Below the pieces are notes generated by a model, which saw only the letters and a program-made list of their open reading frames with translations, was not told the DNA's origin and made no database searches. Positions 53,287 to 64,000 of a stretch of DNA of 64,000 nt are shown here, piece after piece (the stretch's first letter is position 1; each line of letters starts with the position of its first letter). The stretch covers positions 1 to 64,000 of the forward strand of contig PYSS01000101.1 of assembly GCA_003049465.1 (NCBI GenBank), read 5' to 3'. Source of the DNA: Magnaporthiopsis rhizophila. Taxonomy: Eukaryota; Ascomycota; Sordariomycetes; Magnaporthales; Magnaporthaceae. The position numbers and the translations under genes were made by a program.

Positions 53287-54573
53287 ATGTCCGCCAAGGC
53301 AATAACAATCACAAACTTGGCGCCCTCCTCGTCATCGCCATCGGCGGCGGTCGCGGGCTCGGGGCCCGGGAGGCCCATGATGATGATGAAGGGCGGCTCC
53401 TCGGGCTTCCGGCCGCAGTACAAGCCGCAGCAGCAGTTCCCGCGTCGCGAGAGGCTTTTTGACGGGCTCGAGCCGCGCGCCCGCCCGCCGGCCGTGTCCG
53501 TGTCGGCGGCGGCCTCACGGTCGACAGCGACGGCGACTCGGGCGTCGCCGTTGTCGTCGCCCCTGAACTCGCCCGCGTACTCGTCTTCGGCCGCGTCCTC
53601 GCCCACCACCTCCGACGCCGGCAGTAGTAGTAGCAGGAGCAGTACCAGCAGCAGCTGCTGCCCCAAGTGCGGCTTCAGCAGCACGCCCGCGTCGTCGGCC
53701 GCCACGTCGCCCGTGTCGGCCACGCTGCCGCCGTCGTCGCCGTGCGTCGCTGGCGGCCGCTGCAGCGTGGTGCTGGCCGACGCCAAGACGCAGATCGACG
53801 ACCTGCAGACGCAGGTGCGGCGGCTGACGGAAAAAGCGTTCGAGGACGTCGAGAAGCGCGCCAGCTACGAGGAGGAGCTCAGCAAGCTCCGGCGCGCCCT
53901 GCGGAACTCGACCTCCACCAACGCTGCGGCCGCCGTGACATCTTCTTCTTTTTCTGGCGGCGGCGGTGGCAGTCTAGTCGGCTCCTTCTGGGGCAGCAGT
54001 AGTAACTCAACTGCAGCGTCGACAAAATCCCTGCTCCCGCCGCCGCCGCTGCAACGCTCGGCGACGCCGGACCCCATGGCCGACAAGCTGCTGGTGGCGC
54101 TCAGCAAGGAGGAGCACCGGCGCAAGGACGGCGACCAGACGCTCGAGGAGCTGCTGGTGGCGCTGACGCGCGAGCAGCAGCTGCGGGCGGCGGCCGAGGC
54201 GCGCGAGCGCGACGCCAGCCGCGAGGTCGAGGAGCTGAGCGCGAGCCTGTTCGAGCAGGCCAACGAGATGGTGGCCACCGAGCGCCGCGACAAGGCCGCG
54301 CTCGAGGCCCGCGTCGCCGAGCTCGAGGACCGCAACGCCGAGCTCGAGCGCCGCGTCGACGAGGCCCGCAGGGCCCTCGAGGAGCAGACCGCATCCATCA
54401 AGGCCAGGGACGACGAGGCCAGGCAGAAGCTCGGGGCCCGCATCGAGGAGCTCGAGGAGCGCAACGCCATGCTCCACCGCCGCGACGAGGAGAAGCGCAA
54501 CCGGCTCGAGCGGCTGGAGCTGGCTGTCGAGAGGATCGAGCGCGTCAAGCAACTGCTCGCCGAGGAGGTTTAA
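53287..54573 (+). CDS. sec2: Sec2-type Rab guanine-nucleotide exchange factor
   Basis: An intronless frame of 428 residues (GGCATGTCC start). The N-terminal 150 residues are Ser/Ala/Pro-rich with a CCPKCG and a later C-x5-C pair. Coiled coil begins around 165 (LADAKTQIDDLQTQVRRLTE). After a Ser/Gly-rich break it resumes from about 265 to the end. The Sec2p-domain hallmark EVEELSASLFEQANEMVATE is present in the second coil. In yeast this coiled-coil dimer loads GTP on the Rab Sec4 on post-Golgi vesicles, so a role in polarised secretion at hyphal tips is expected. The protein is shorter than yeast Sec2 (759), ending soon after the GEF region, as several filamentous-fungal relatives do. Confidence 0.88.
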   Translation: MSAKAITITNLAPSSSSPSAAVAGSGPGRPMMMMKGGSSGFRPQYKPQQQFPRRERLFDGLEPRARPPAVSVSAAASRSTATATRASPLSSPLNSPAYSSSAASSPTTSDAGSSSSRSSTSSSCCPKCGFSSTPASSAATSPVSATLPPSSPCVAGGRCSVVLADAKTQIDDLQTQVRRLTEKAFEDVEKRASYEEELSKLRRALRNSTSTNAAAAVTSSSFSGGGGGSLVGSFWGSSSNSTAASTKSLLPPPPLQRSATPDPMADKLLVALSKEEHRRKDGDQTLEELLVALTREQQLRAAAEARERDASREVEELSASLFEQANEMVATERRDKAALEARVAELEDRNAELERRVDEARRALEEQTASIKARDDEARQKLGARIEELEERNAMLHRRDEEKRNRLERLELAVERIERVKQLLAEEV

Positions 54574-55276
54574 TGGGCTGGGTGGAAGGAAACTGAATCA
54601 GGTTTTTTTTTTATGTACAACTAGATACCCTCTCTCTTTCCCCATTTCCTGGAGTCATTTTTTTTTTTTTTTTTTTCCTTTTCTTCGCTATTTCTTTTTT
54701 TTGCAACAACTGTCAGCGACTTGCGTGGGGGAAACATCAAAACTGATATTCGGGATTTTTGGGGAAACTGATGGATGGGAAATGATGGGAAAATCTCTGC
54801 CCTCCGCGGTTTTCACGGCACCGGCATTGTGGACGGAGACGGGGGAGGACACGAACGGGACGAGAACGGAATCAAAATGGGCGTCTATTCACGGACTGGC
54901 ATGTTGGCGGGTTTGGACAGGGAATTCCGTCTCATGGACTCTAATTGTGGGCTTTAATGTCTATCAACGCAGGCAAACACACGTCTAGGTAGGGAGACCT
55001 GGCACGCAGATAGTTGCAGATGGTAGCAAGGGCGCTTAAAAAATAAATTGAAATCTCTTGCAGACAAATCTCTGCGATAATCAACGCCGGCGCTATGCTA
55101 TGTCTAAATCGTCAATCGTAGAGCCATCAGATCGAACCCTGCCTGGGGATTGAGCGAGACCCTGAGCGGCGGTTGTGGCCAGCATAGTAAGCGACCCGCA
55201 AACCCCTTCTATGCCTTTCTTCTAGCGACGGCCTCCACCGAATCCTTCGTCTCCATCTAGTGGATTCCTTTTCGCA
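54574..55276. other. Convergent 3' region
   Basis: Between the convergent Sec2 and PUS4 genes. It has T-rich tracts at about 54603-54612 and 54658-54676, downstream of the Sec2 stop. No gene is seen. Confidence 0.6.
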
Positions 55277-56922
55277 TTATGACGTTGCCTTCTCCTCGGC
55301 CTCGACACTAGTAGGAGCAGCTGGGTCCGAAATCCCGTTCCACTCCTCGTCGTCACCAGCCGCACCATTCATGGACTCATCCGCTGCCTCGGGTGCGCCA
55401 CCTGTGGATCCAGCAGCCGTTGGCGTTGTTGAGCTTGATGTCTCGGGCCTGTCCGCCTCGGCGTCGTCACCGCCATCGTATGCGCTCTTCAGCGCACCGA
55501 CGTTGGGCAGGTGCGTCGAGGACCATTGGTGCAGGATCCTCTCGACTGCCGGGCCCCAAACGGACTCCCCCTTGGCCAGGTCGTCGTACTCTATGCAGTT
55601 GTCCTTGCCGAGCATGTAGTCACCTTGCCGTGAGCGCTCCAGCTCGGCCATCATGGCGGCCGAGCCGACCTTCTCGCCGAGCTCGTGGCAGAAGCTGCGG
55701 ACGTAGAAGCCCGAGGTGACGGTCATGCGCACCCGGCATGCCGGGGGGCCCTTGTCGGACCACGGCGGCGGCGTATCGGGCGCGGGCGGCTTGGGGATGA
55801 GGTCGGAGCCGCGTCCCTTGGGCAGCCCGCCCGCCGGCATCTCGCCGAGGGCCCCCGACATCATGGGCTCGGGCACAGGGTGGCCGCCCCGCTTCGCCGC
55901 CCTCTGGTCGCGCTTCAGTTGCTTCTTGTTGAGGGGCGCGTCGGCGCCGTCGGCCTTGCGCTTCCTGCCCGTCTGCTTGTCGAAGATGAGCATGTCCTGC
56001 CGCTCTTCGGCCTTTTCCTTGAATGACTGGTGGGCGGCAAAGGCGCGGTCCTCCTCCTGCTCCTGCTCCGGCGTGAGCTTCTTGCCCGTAGCCTGCTCCT
56101 GCTCGGCGGTCCAGACCCGCTCGGCGAGGCTCTTCTCGGCGATACCGGCCTCCTCGACGGGCCAACGGTGCGGGTGCGAGCCCGGCTCGAACCACTCGAC
56201 TAACTCGAGCTCCGTCACCTCGACCTCGCGCGTCTCGATCTCGCGCGGGATGGGCTTCCCCTCACGGGCGTACTCGTACAGCGGCTTGCCGTTCATCTTG
56301 AGGGCGCTGTAGAGCGGTGGCATCTGGCGGTAGCGGCCACGGAACGAGGCCAGGGCGGCCTCGACCTTGTCGCGGGTGACGTCGCAGTAGGAGCGGCGCT
56401 GGAGAATGCGGCCGACGCGGTCGTAGGTGTCGGTGGAGGCGCCGAACAGCACGACCGTCTCGTACGTCTTTGTGCACTCGAGGAAGTTTTGCAACGACTT
56501 GGTGCCGCGGCCGACGCCCAGGATCAGCACGCCCGTGGCCAGCGGGTCCAGCGTGCCGCCGTGGCCCATCTTGACCTTCACCTTCTGCTTGTCCTTGCTG
56601 CGGTGCTTGCGGTCCCTAGCCGACTGCGCCCGGCGCCCCTCCTCCTCTCGCTCGAGCATGGGCTTGAACAGGCGCGAGGGGTTGAAGTAGGACTGACAGT
56701 CGCGGATGACCTGCGCCGACGACATGCCAATTGGCTTGTTTATGGCTTGGCGTTGCAGTGTGCCGTTAGCCGGTGTATTGGGCGGCAGGGACAGAGTCGT
56801 CGCATGGCGTGGCGTAAGAAGCGGGAGGGGTCTTGTTACTACGTTGCGGACATACCAAAGACGCCATCAAGACCCGTTGCCTGCGCCATCTGGACAGCAA
56901 GGGTGCCGATCGCGCGCCTCAT
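55277..56922 (-). CDS. pus4: tRNA pseudouridine(55) synthase, TruB/Pus4
   Basis: Exons 56922-56856 and 56745-55277 (intron 110 bp, GTATGT...CCAAG, phase 1) encode 511 residues. The junction rebuilds the family opening GVFAINKPIGMSSAQVIRDC. The catalytic Asp is in GHGGTLDPLATGVLILGVG; TKTYE, YRQMPPLYSALKMNGKPLYE and the C-terminal VRMTVTSGFYVRSFCHELGE follow. A Glu/Lys/Pro-rich insert of about 120 residues lies between the last two blocks, as in fungal Pus4. The enzyme makes the near-universal pseudouridine 55 in the T-loop of cytosolic and mitochondrial tRNAs. Two in-frame ATGs exist; the first (56922) gives a basic N-terminus that could target mitochondria, the second is at 56889. The C-terminus is acidic and Thr/Ser-rich. 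Confidence 0.95.
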
Positions 56923-57325
56923 TAACCCGTCGAGACTGAAAAGAAGCCCAATGCTGGCGAGCGCAATGGGCTAGAGCGAAGGAGGGGGATGAAGTGGGAG
57001 GGATGTTTCGAGCCGCCTCGAGTGTACCTGTGCTTTTTTTTTTCTTTTTTTTTTTTTTCCTTCGGCAGGCTTCCGCCGCCATTGTCCTCGGCCCCCACAC
57101 CTGCAGCCCCCACTTGAGGCTTCAATGTGAGGTGGGACATGCCGCGAAATTCCCACCATAACCCGCGTCCAACAATAGAACGCCGCTAAATTGATTGTTG
57201 GAGCGGACGACGTGATCACACACCCCCAACAATTATCCGCACCACCCCTCCCCTCTTCGAACGACATAGGACGTCGCCCACAACATTCTCTCGCCACATA
57301 GCTTGTGTACGCACTCTCGGAAACT
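56923..57325. promoter_or_regulatory. Bidirectional promoter between PUS4 and the RFTS gene
   Basis: 403 bp separate two divergent starts. A T-rich tract at 57034-57058 (one C interruption) lies near the middle and could exclude nucleosomes, as poly(dA:dT) tracts do in fungal promoters. That role is inference. Confidence 0.5.
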
Positions 57326-59377
57326 ATGGCCGGCAGACGTCGACGGGCGGCGGCGTCCACTGGGATCCAGTACCACCCAGAGTTGAAGGTTCTCCGTCCA
57401 GACACCGGGCTCGACGACGAGCAAGACGAAGATGCGGCCGAACCCGTACTCGAGGAGGCCGCTGTTTTCAAGATGGACGGGACAACCATGGCAAATGTGC
57501 TCGAAATGACGGCTCACGGCCCATTTATCGTCCGCGGGAAGCTGATTGTCGACACGCCCAGGAGCCGCCGACGTTGTATGTCCCTCGTCGCTTGCCGCTG
57601 ACCGCGAAATCTTTGCTAAGCCTGCAAGCGGCTGCTTAATAGTGTTCGACCCCAAGGTCAAAAGCATATATATCGAGATATCACAAAGCACCCAGTACTC
57701 CATCGGGTGGGGTTTCAAGGGCAACCCTTGCCCCTCCGTCTGGATCGCAGGTGCGTCTGGCTGGATGGAGATCACGCCGGCGCGCCAGTACAGGCCCATT
57801 TACGACAAGATGATGGAGGGGATCACGCTATACTACCGCATCCAAGACGCCTACAACGATTTGGTCGGCTCCAAAACGGGAGCCAAGAAGGCCGCTGTCA
57901 TGACCAAGGCCCCGATTCGCGACATCTTCTTCAAATACGCCCACCGCGTTGGCGACGGCGTTCTCCTGCCCGAGGTCGAAAGACGCTGCGACGACCACGC
58001 CCTGTTTCTGCTCGACCAATTTTCCAAGGAAATGAAAGAGAATTTCGACTGGAACGAGTGTAGCTTCGTGCGCTACATGAAGGACCGCCATCCTCACCGG
58101 CAGCAAGAGCTGGACCGCGCCCAGGAAAAGGCTACTAGAAATGATGTTTTCACGGCGAAAACGGAGGCGGCTACCCAGTCCACCCAGGTTCAGACCGAGC
58201 AGCAATTAGTCGATGAGATGATGGAGGACGACGTGGTGGGAGAGCAGAGCGAGCAAGGGCAGCAAGGGCAGCAAGAAGCGGGCCCACGAACAAGGAACAG
58301 TCGACGCCCATCTCCCAACATTCCCGAGCCGGCACCCGCACCACCGACAGGATCTTTCGCATCTCGCCGCCCAGCAGAAATAGCTCCCTTCCTTGTCAAC
58401 TTTATCAATGAGACCGCAGACGAGGCCGGCGGCAACATGCACAAGCACAAGCACACGAAATATGCCCACAGAATGTACATGGACTGCAGGATTAAGGATC
58501 ACAAGTGTTGTAAGGAAATACTGTCGCTTTACGCGCCCGATCTGCTCCAGCTGCTGGATCGGGCCAAGTTCGGCGGAAGTCCGTTTTGGCAATATCTCGA
58601 AGCAGAAGCCGCGTCGCCGCCAACCCGCCTGGAGTACATCAGCCTCGAGCAAATTCCCCACCAACTTGTCCGTCGTGTAAAAGTGATGCCGAAGCCGGCC
58701 AACGCCGGCCTCGGATCGCCAGCCGTTTTACCGCAATCGTCGCGCAACCAGTCCGAAGCGCCGCGGCCACAATACTCGGGTAAAGTGCCGGGACTTCGAC
58801 TGGCTTCTAGGAAGCGGCCACGGGAGGACGAGGGCAATTACGAAAGCAGCGATATCGACAGCCGCACGAGCCACGCGGTGGAAACCAACAGGAAACGGGC
58901 AACCCCCCAAACTCGCCAGGCAAGTGACGACGACTCGTCGGACTCGGACAGCAGCAGCGATTCCAGAGGCAACAGCGTCTCTAAGATCGTGCTCAAGTCG
59001 TACCCCCTGCAGACGGACAAGCCCAAGGGCCCGCGAGGCACGTGGATCTGCGAGGAGGACGGCTGCGGGCACGTGGTGCGATCGGCTCTGGAGCCGGAGC
59101 AGAGGCAGCTTGTGCTCCAGCACATGCGGGAGCACACGTCGGCCAAGGGCGTGCGCGCTATGCAGGCGGAGCAGGAGGGCAGACTGAACGGGCTGCCGAT
59201 TCAGTAAGTGTGCCTGACTGTGGTAACCCAAGCATCATGAGACATCCGAGCTAACCGCTTTTGGCTTGTAGGAACCTCCTCGACAAGATTCTGAAGGAGG
59301 GGAAAAAGAAGGAGTCGAAATCAACGACCCTTCAGAATGTCCCCGAGCGCATTAAGCGCGTTGGCTTGGGGTGGTAG
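57326..59377 (+). CDS. RFTS-domain heterochromatin factor (Raf2/DIM-7-like)
   Basis: Three exons: 57326 to about 57575, about 57630-59203, and 59272-59377. The first carries MTAHGPFIVRGKLIVD. The second opens with CLIVFDPKVKSIYIEISQST and WIAGASGWMEITPARQYRPI, the pattern of the DNMT1 replication-foci (RFTS) domain. A charged linker follows, then HKHTKYAHRMYMDC, a basic/Ser-rich stretch and a C2H2-like finger (C-x4-C ... H-x3-H) in WICEEDGCGHVV...HMREH. The last intron (68 bp, GTAAGT...TTGTAG) is clear. Exon 1 to 2 is not resolved: the best donor, GTATGT at 57574, does not keep frame with either nearby acceptor. In fission yeast Raf2 and Neurospora DIM-7 such proteins help bring the H3K9 methyltransferase to heterochromatin. 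Orthology to either is inferred from domain order. Confidence 0.7.
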
Positions 59378-61076
59378 ACACGGCCATATTTTCTTTTCTC
59401 TTTCCGGCTTCTTTTGGTTGGGACCCTCGACACGGGGTAGGCAAATGGCATTTGGTAGCGTTTTGCATTTATATCTGGCTTGCGTATTAGCGTGGCACCT
59501 TTTGCAGGCCTTGGTGGAACGGGTGGCTATTCGGGCTTGACATTATGCATGCCCCCAGGCTAGCAAAAAGCTCCATAGGGCAAGTGCCGCGAGCGTTGAT
59601 CGTCGACAGGGGTGCACCTGCCGAATGACTGAGGGAACCAGCCACAAAGCCACGCGATTCAAGCCACAGTGCACAGGTCACCACAAAATCCAGTGCGGGG
59701 CTTACCAGCGCCAAATCCAGCTTGCAGAAGCTGTCGTGCTTTCAGTGCGTGCGTCAAAACGGGAGGAATTGGCTGTGGGAAAAATCAGAATCGTGCAGGG
59801 CGACCAAGAAACGAGCCTCGACTCCACGACGATCGACTCCGTGCGACCGAACCTCTCGGGCAGGAATTGAGAGACGACGGGCCTGCGAAGCTTGCTCGGC
59901 TGCCGCTCCCCGACTTTCTCTTTTTTCTTGCATCTCCTTCTCCTTACGTGCCATGACAAGCTCCGAGTCGCTCATTCTGGCATTGCCCTCACCGTCGTGT
60001 GCCTGTTCTCGGTATTTCTAGCCTGTGTAACATACATTAATATTTTTTTTTCTTTCTTTTTTTTTTTCCCTCTTCGCCCAGCCTTGTCCCTTCCCACCGC
60101 CGCAACCGCCTGCCCGCCCGACCACGGCGCCCCGGCGTTCACTCGACACCACCTCAGGTGACGCCACGCTGTCTCGCGCGAGAGGCAGCCGCCCGCCCGC
60201 ACCTGTTGCCTCCGCAAACCATCCACCCTAGAGAAAACAACGCGACTCCCATTGACGCCCGTCCCTTCGTTGCGCGTGCGCGCGCAGCCGTTGTGGAAGA
60301 AGCCAAAGTCGCTGTCCCCGTCGGAGGGTTCGTGCTGGTTGGTGGTCAGACTTGGAGGCTAGGCTGAGCTTGCTGCCGTTGACGCCGTCAAGATGCCTTG
60401 TGAGTTGCTGTCCAATTCCCTCATGCGTCCGCCGTCCGCCGTCCGTCCGCTCCAAAGGCCGTGCGGGAGTGAGACGTCCTGCGCTCTGTCGCTGCTGCCG
60501 GCCTGCCACATCGCTCTGCCTGCGTCATATGTGCGTCGTGCCTGGTTCTTTTGCCTGTCGCCGTGCCGTCCGCATCAGACCAAGGAGGACCGTCTGTCCG
60601 GCCGATACAGCTAGCCATGCTGGGCAGCAGCCCACCTGCTCGCCCAGATTTGCCAGGCTCGACCGTCACAAGCCACTCCTTCCTTCCGCCGCCTTCCTGT
60701 CCCTGCCCTCGGCGACGACTCGGCCTGCGCGTGCCGCCAGCTGTTGAAGCTTCCCAAGAGCTTTATCCCGCCCACGGCTCTCTCGCCACCTGACCCCTGC
60801 CAAAGCCAACCACTCGCCCACACCTAAGGCACTTGCCAACTCCACGCCGAGCAGCCAGTGGCCTGTCCCCGTCCCCGTCGCCGTCCCGTCTCTCCCTTTC
60901 CCTGACCATCTCGTCCTGTGGCCTCGTCTCCTCGCCCCCACGTCACCCACCGACCGTCCCCCTCGACCCAGGCAGACAGCTTGAATCTTTTTCTCCTGGC
61001 TACCTACCTACCTATATCTGGTTCCTTCGCGCCTGGCTTTCCGCGGACAGAGGCCGGCACCATCATCACCGTCGCG
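59378..61076. other. Intergenic / MKT1 promoter
   Basis: 1.7 kb with no supported gene. It holds CT-rich tracts at about 60042-60070 and 60880-61010, and an ATG followed by a GTGAGT at 60392-60403 that could mark a short 5' exon, although I could not join it in frame. Confidence 0.5.
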
Positions 61077-63784
61077 ATGATGGCCCAGGGCGCCATGGCA
61101 CCGAGCAGGCTCTGGATCAACCCGCAGCAGGCTCATCGGCACCCGTATGCGTACGGCGGCGGACGCGGGATGCCTTTTGATAGGGGCGACATTTTGCCGC
61201 AGTCGGACTCGCTAACCTCTACACCCGCGCACGCAGCCTGCCTCGTCGAGGATGAATACATCAACGGACAGGCGACGTAAGTGCCTTGGTCTCTGCTCCT
61301 GATATACAAACCACCAATCCAGCCCCTATGGGTTTCTTGGCCGTTTGCTCACCATATATCCCTTCGTCTTCCCGCAGGTCTCATGACATCGCCGAGCTCG
61401 AGGATTGTGCCATCGCAGTCGACGCCACGTACTACCTGCAGCGCATGCTGACGAACCCACCGAGCCGCGAACCCCTCCTGACTGCGTTGGGCGGCCTTAC
61501 TGGGGTGCACAACCATATCGACAGCGACTTGGACCAGTGGGAGGAGCACAAGATCACACCCTTCTTCATCTTTGACGGCCAGTCCATCACGGGCCAGGAT
61601 GAGGTCTTTATCCGGCGCGGCCGCCGCGCTATTGAGCAGTCCAACCATGCTTGGGAGCTGTATGTGAACGGCCAGGCCCAGGAGGCGGTTGATTCGTTTG
61701 GCAACCACAATGGTACGGGCTTCTTGCTCTCTTATGCATCGTGTGATGGTCGGCCAGGTGGCAACTCGGGGCGCTGTTTGGCTGTTTATTTGGTTGCTGA
61801 CCCCCATATAGGAGCTTTCCGTCCGCAGAACCTCTACCCGATGTTGCAGTCCATCCTCAAGCGCCGGGGCCTCCACTTCCTGGTGCCCCCCTACAACGCT
61901 GCGGCCCAGGTATGCTCTCCCTCGAGATGACGCACACTGCCCCTCGAGGCTATGAACTAACCTACCTGCTTGCCCTTCAGATCGCCTATTTCGACATGAT
62001 CGACTCGGACCAGTGCGGCGGAATCATGGGACCCCAGGAGCTTCTTCTCTACCCCATCAAGGACAGCGTGATTCGGGAACTGGACTGGACCAACAAGACG
62101 GTCAAGGCCATCTCCAAGAAGCAAATCATCAAGCAGCTCGCCGTCGAGGAGAATACGTTCGCCGATGGCCTCCTCATGGTTGGCACCTCGTTCCTGCCGC
62201 CCTTCCCTTCGCTGCAGGACAACAACGGCCTCCCGACGACGCGCCGGCAGCACCTTGTAGACGCCATCAACATTCTGCGAGCGTCGGACAAGTCGGTGGC
62301 CGCGGCTTGCCACTCGTTCAGCGACGTGCTCAAGTCTCATGACCCCCAGTGGCTCGACAAGTATCACAAAGCCAAAATGGCCGTGGCCCATTTCATCTAC
62401 ATTGCCGAGGACGGCGAGGTCATGGTCAACGACTTCGACAAGCTGACCAAGGACAATCACGAGTACCTGGGCCTTCAGTTGCCGTCAGAGCTGTTCCACT
62501 ATGTCAACATCGGCCTGATTGGGCCGAGGATGCTGAACTGGATCACACACAGCAAGATCACGGTGCTGCCCACAATCGATGGGCAGGTGTCGGAAGAGTA
62601 CCGCAACCTGGTGACCAAGCAGCTGGTGGCGGTGAAGGAGATAACGCTGGGCCTCCTCATCCCGCGCCTCAACCGTGGCCTCCAGCACCGCGATGTGGTC
62701 ATGAAGGTATGGTATGACGACAAGTTCTCATATACGGTCAACTACAGCAACCTGCAGCCGTCGCCCAGTCTGCGCGCCGCCAGCTGGCTCGTCACGGATG
62801 CGACGCTCAAGTCGCACTTCCCGAAACCCGACTCTGGCTCCATCGCGTTCGAGGTCTTGGCGCTCAGGAACCGCGACTTTATCAATGCAACATTGACCAA
62901 GGACAGGATCGAAGGCACGTCGCTCGATTCGGCCGACGTGATAGTTTCGATCGGCATCTGGAGGTTCTTGCATCTGCGCGGCTACGTGACGGACGCGCAC
63001 GAGTTGACGCCATGGGGTCTGGGGCTTGCCAAGGCCATCTCGGTGATCCAGCCCGTGGCCAAGCAGAATCCCGAGTTTGAGGGTCTCTATGAGGGTGTCC
63101 TGATGGCGTTTGAGATGATCAGATACGGACTGCTGCACACCAAGCAGCGGGTAGAGGAGTCACACGGCCTGCCGCTGAACGGCACCGAGGACGACAAGGG
63201 CAGTCTCCTCCTGCTCAGTCGTGTCGCGACGCTCCTCAAGCTGCGCCACCTGCCCACGGGCTACACAGGGCCCCTCAACAAGACTCTGCTCGTCTTCCAT
63301 TCGCTGGCCTCGACCGTTCGCGATACAAACCGAGATCTGGTTGAGGCCATTATAGCCTCCATGTTTATGTTTGCGCAGGCTCAACGCGAGCGGGACGATG
63401 CATGGGAGATTGGAAACAGGTGAGGAGCATGGAACCCTCCAGGCTCGCTTTGTATGGTGTATGCGAGGTCGCTGAGCTAACTCTTCTCGTCGCGCCAGGC
63501 TTCCCTTCCTCAGCGACCCGGACATCGCCTTTGGTATTGCCGTCAAAACGCTTCTCGACGAGGTCATTGTTGGTGAGTCGGCTGCAGATCGGCGCCAACG
63601 TATCGAAGAATTCCCGCCCAACTTTATGCCGCACGCTGTGCATTTCAACGAGGATCTGGAGATCTTTTACTCCTTCTTCGAGGCTCTTGCAGGCGGCGTC
63701 AGGACCCTGACCGAGAAGGAAATGCCTCCGGCGGACAAGGCCAAATGGGAAAAGGCGGCGCAATATCTCAGGCAGCGAAGATGA
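61077..63784 (+). CDS. mkt1: Mkt1-like post-transcriptional regulator (XPG-like fold)
   Basis: Five exons, 61077-61276, 61378-61712, 61812-61909, 61981-63419 and 63499-63784, with introns of 101, 99, 71 and 79 bp, encode 785 residues. The XPG-N-like part begins at the second exon (SHDIAELEDCAIAVDATYYL) and includes KITPFFIFDGQ. The XPG-I-like part spans exons 3-4 (LHFLVPPYNAAAQ, IAYFDMIDSDQCGGIMG, then LLLYPIKDSVIR). The Mkt1 C-terminal domain fills the rest (LLKLRHLPTGYTGPLNKTLL, LPFLSDPDIAFGIAVKTLL). In yeast Mkt1 works with Pbp1 on translation and stability of mRNAs such as HO. All junctions restore frame and conserved sequence. The first 67 residues are a variable N-terminus and the start is the least certain part. 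Confidence 0.92.
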
Positions 63785-64000
63785 GCTGGCGCGGAAACCA
63801 CTCCGTGACGGCCGTGACTTGGTTCTATGGGTGTGGGACTCGTTCGACAAGGCTCAATACTTGTTGGATCGGGCTTCATACTCGGCAAATAAAAAAAAAT
63901 CGATATATTATCCCAGAATCGAAGAACTGCGCCGAATGATATATGTGCTTTGCTGAATCCGGACAGATGGGTCACCTGTAGTTGGTTTGATTTGGTAACG
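63785..64000 (+). other. MKT1 3' flank
   Basis: An AATAAA-type word (GGCAAATAAAAA at 63886-63897) lies about 105 bp after the stop and is a plausible polyadenylation signal. No other feature is seen. Confidence 0.5.

Noticed and set aside
55090..55200. GGGTTCGAT-like word on the minus strand, considered as a tRNA B box
   Set aside because: No matching A box or acceptor-stem pairing could be found at the right distance; no tRNA is supported anywhere in the window.

Overview
The window looks like a chromosome segment of a filamentous ascomycete, most likely a Sordariomycete (Pezizomycotina). The evidence is GC-rich coding DNA, genes carrying none to four introns of about 65-110 bp with GTRNGT donors and CTNAN branch-like sites, and a filamentous-fungal gene set: NmrA, CFEM, Zn2Cys6, HET, a fungal Ies1 and a spliced Mkt1. 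Non-coding DNA is rich in long A/T homopolymers. A 32-base N gap sits inside one of them.

Layout. 0.1-2 kb (minus): a CFEM membrane protein with an unresolved start, and a small secreted protein. 2.2-7.5 kb (minus): a PARP with BRCT and WGR domains, then a carotenoid cleavage oxygenase. 9.4-17.2 kb (plus): ERG2 sterol C-8 isomerase, a PTR2-type peptide transporter, and a Zn2Cys6 regulator. 17.2-21.6 kb: gene-empty. 21.6-23.2 kb (plus): NmrA. 24.7-30.2 kb (minus): FCF1, a relic of a HET-domain gene (plus strand), exosome subunit CSL4 and a 2-oxoglutarate oxygenase. 31-33.6 kb (plus): INO80 subunit Ies1. 34.9-36.2 kb: a broken kinase-like gene with a 209-bp pure-purine minisatellite in its reading frame. 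36.8-37.5 kb (plus): a secreted basic repeat protein that resembles Kex2-processed repeat precursors and ends at a premature-looking stop. 37.9-40.4 kb (minus): GH92 alpha-mannosidase. 42.6-47.1 kb (plus): full-length ABCC transporter. 48.4-49.7 kb (minus): single-pass membrane protein. 49.7-53.3 kb: no gene seen. 53.3-54.6 kb (plus): Sec2-type Rab GEF. 55.3-56.9 kb (minus): PUS4 tRNA pseudouridine synthase, divergent from an RFTS-domain (Raf2/DIM-7-like) heterochromatin factor at 57.3-59.4 kb. 61.1-63.8 kb (plus): MKT1.

Most genes are unrelated housekeeping or regulatory loci and no biosynthetic cluster is evident. Loose themes are RNA biology (FCF1, CSL4, PUS4, MKT1), chromatin (PARP, Ies1, RFTS protein) and the cell surface or secretion (CFEM, GH92, Sec2, secreted repeat protein). 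The accessory-looking stretch is 26-38 kb, where a HET relic, a kinase relic and the secreted repeat protein lie near one another. The best candidate for something undescribed is the secreted repeat protein at 36821-37534, though its role is unknown. Gene models are read by eye from splice signals and family knowledge; no searches were run.
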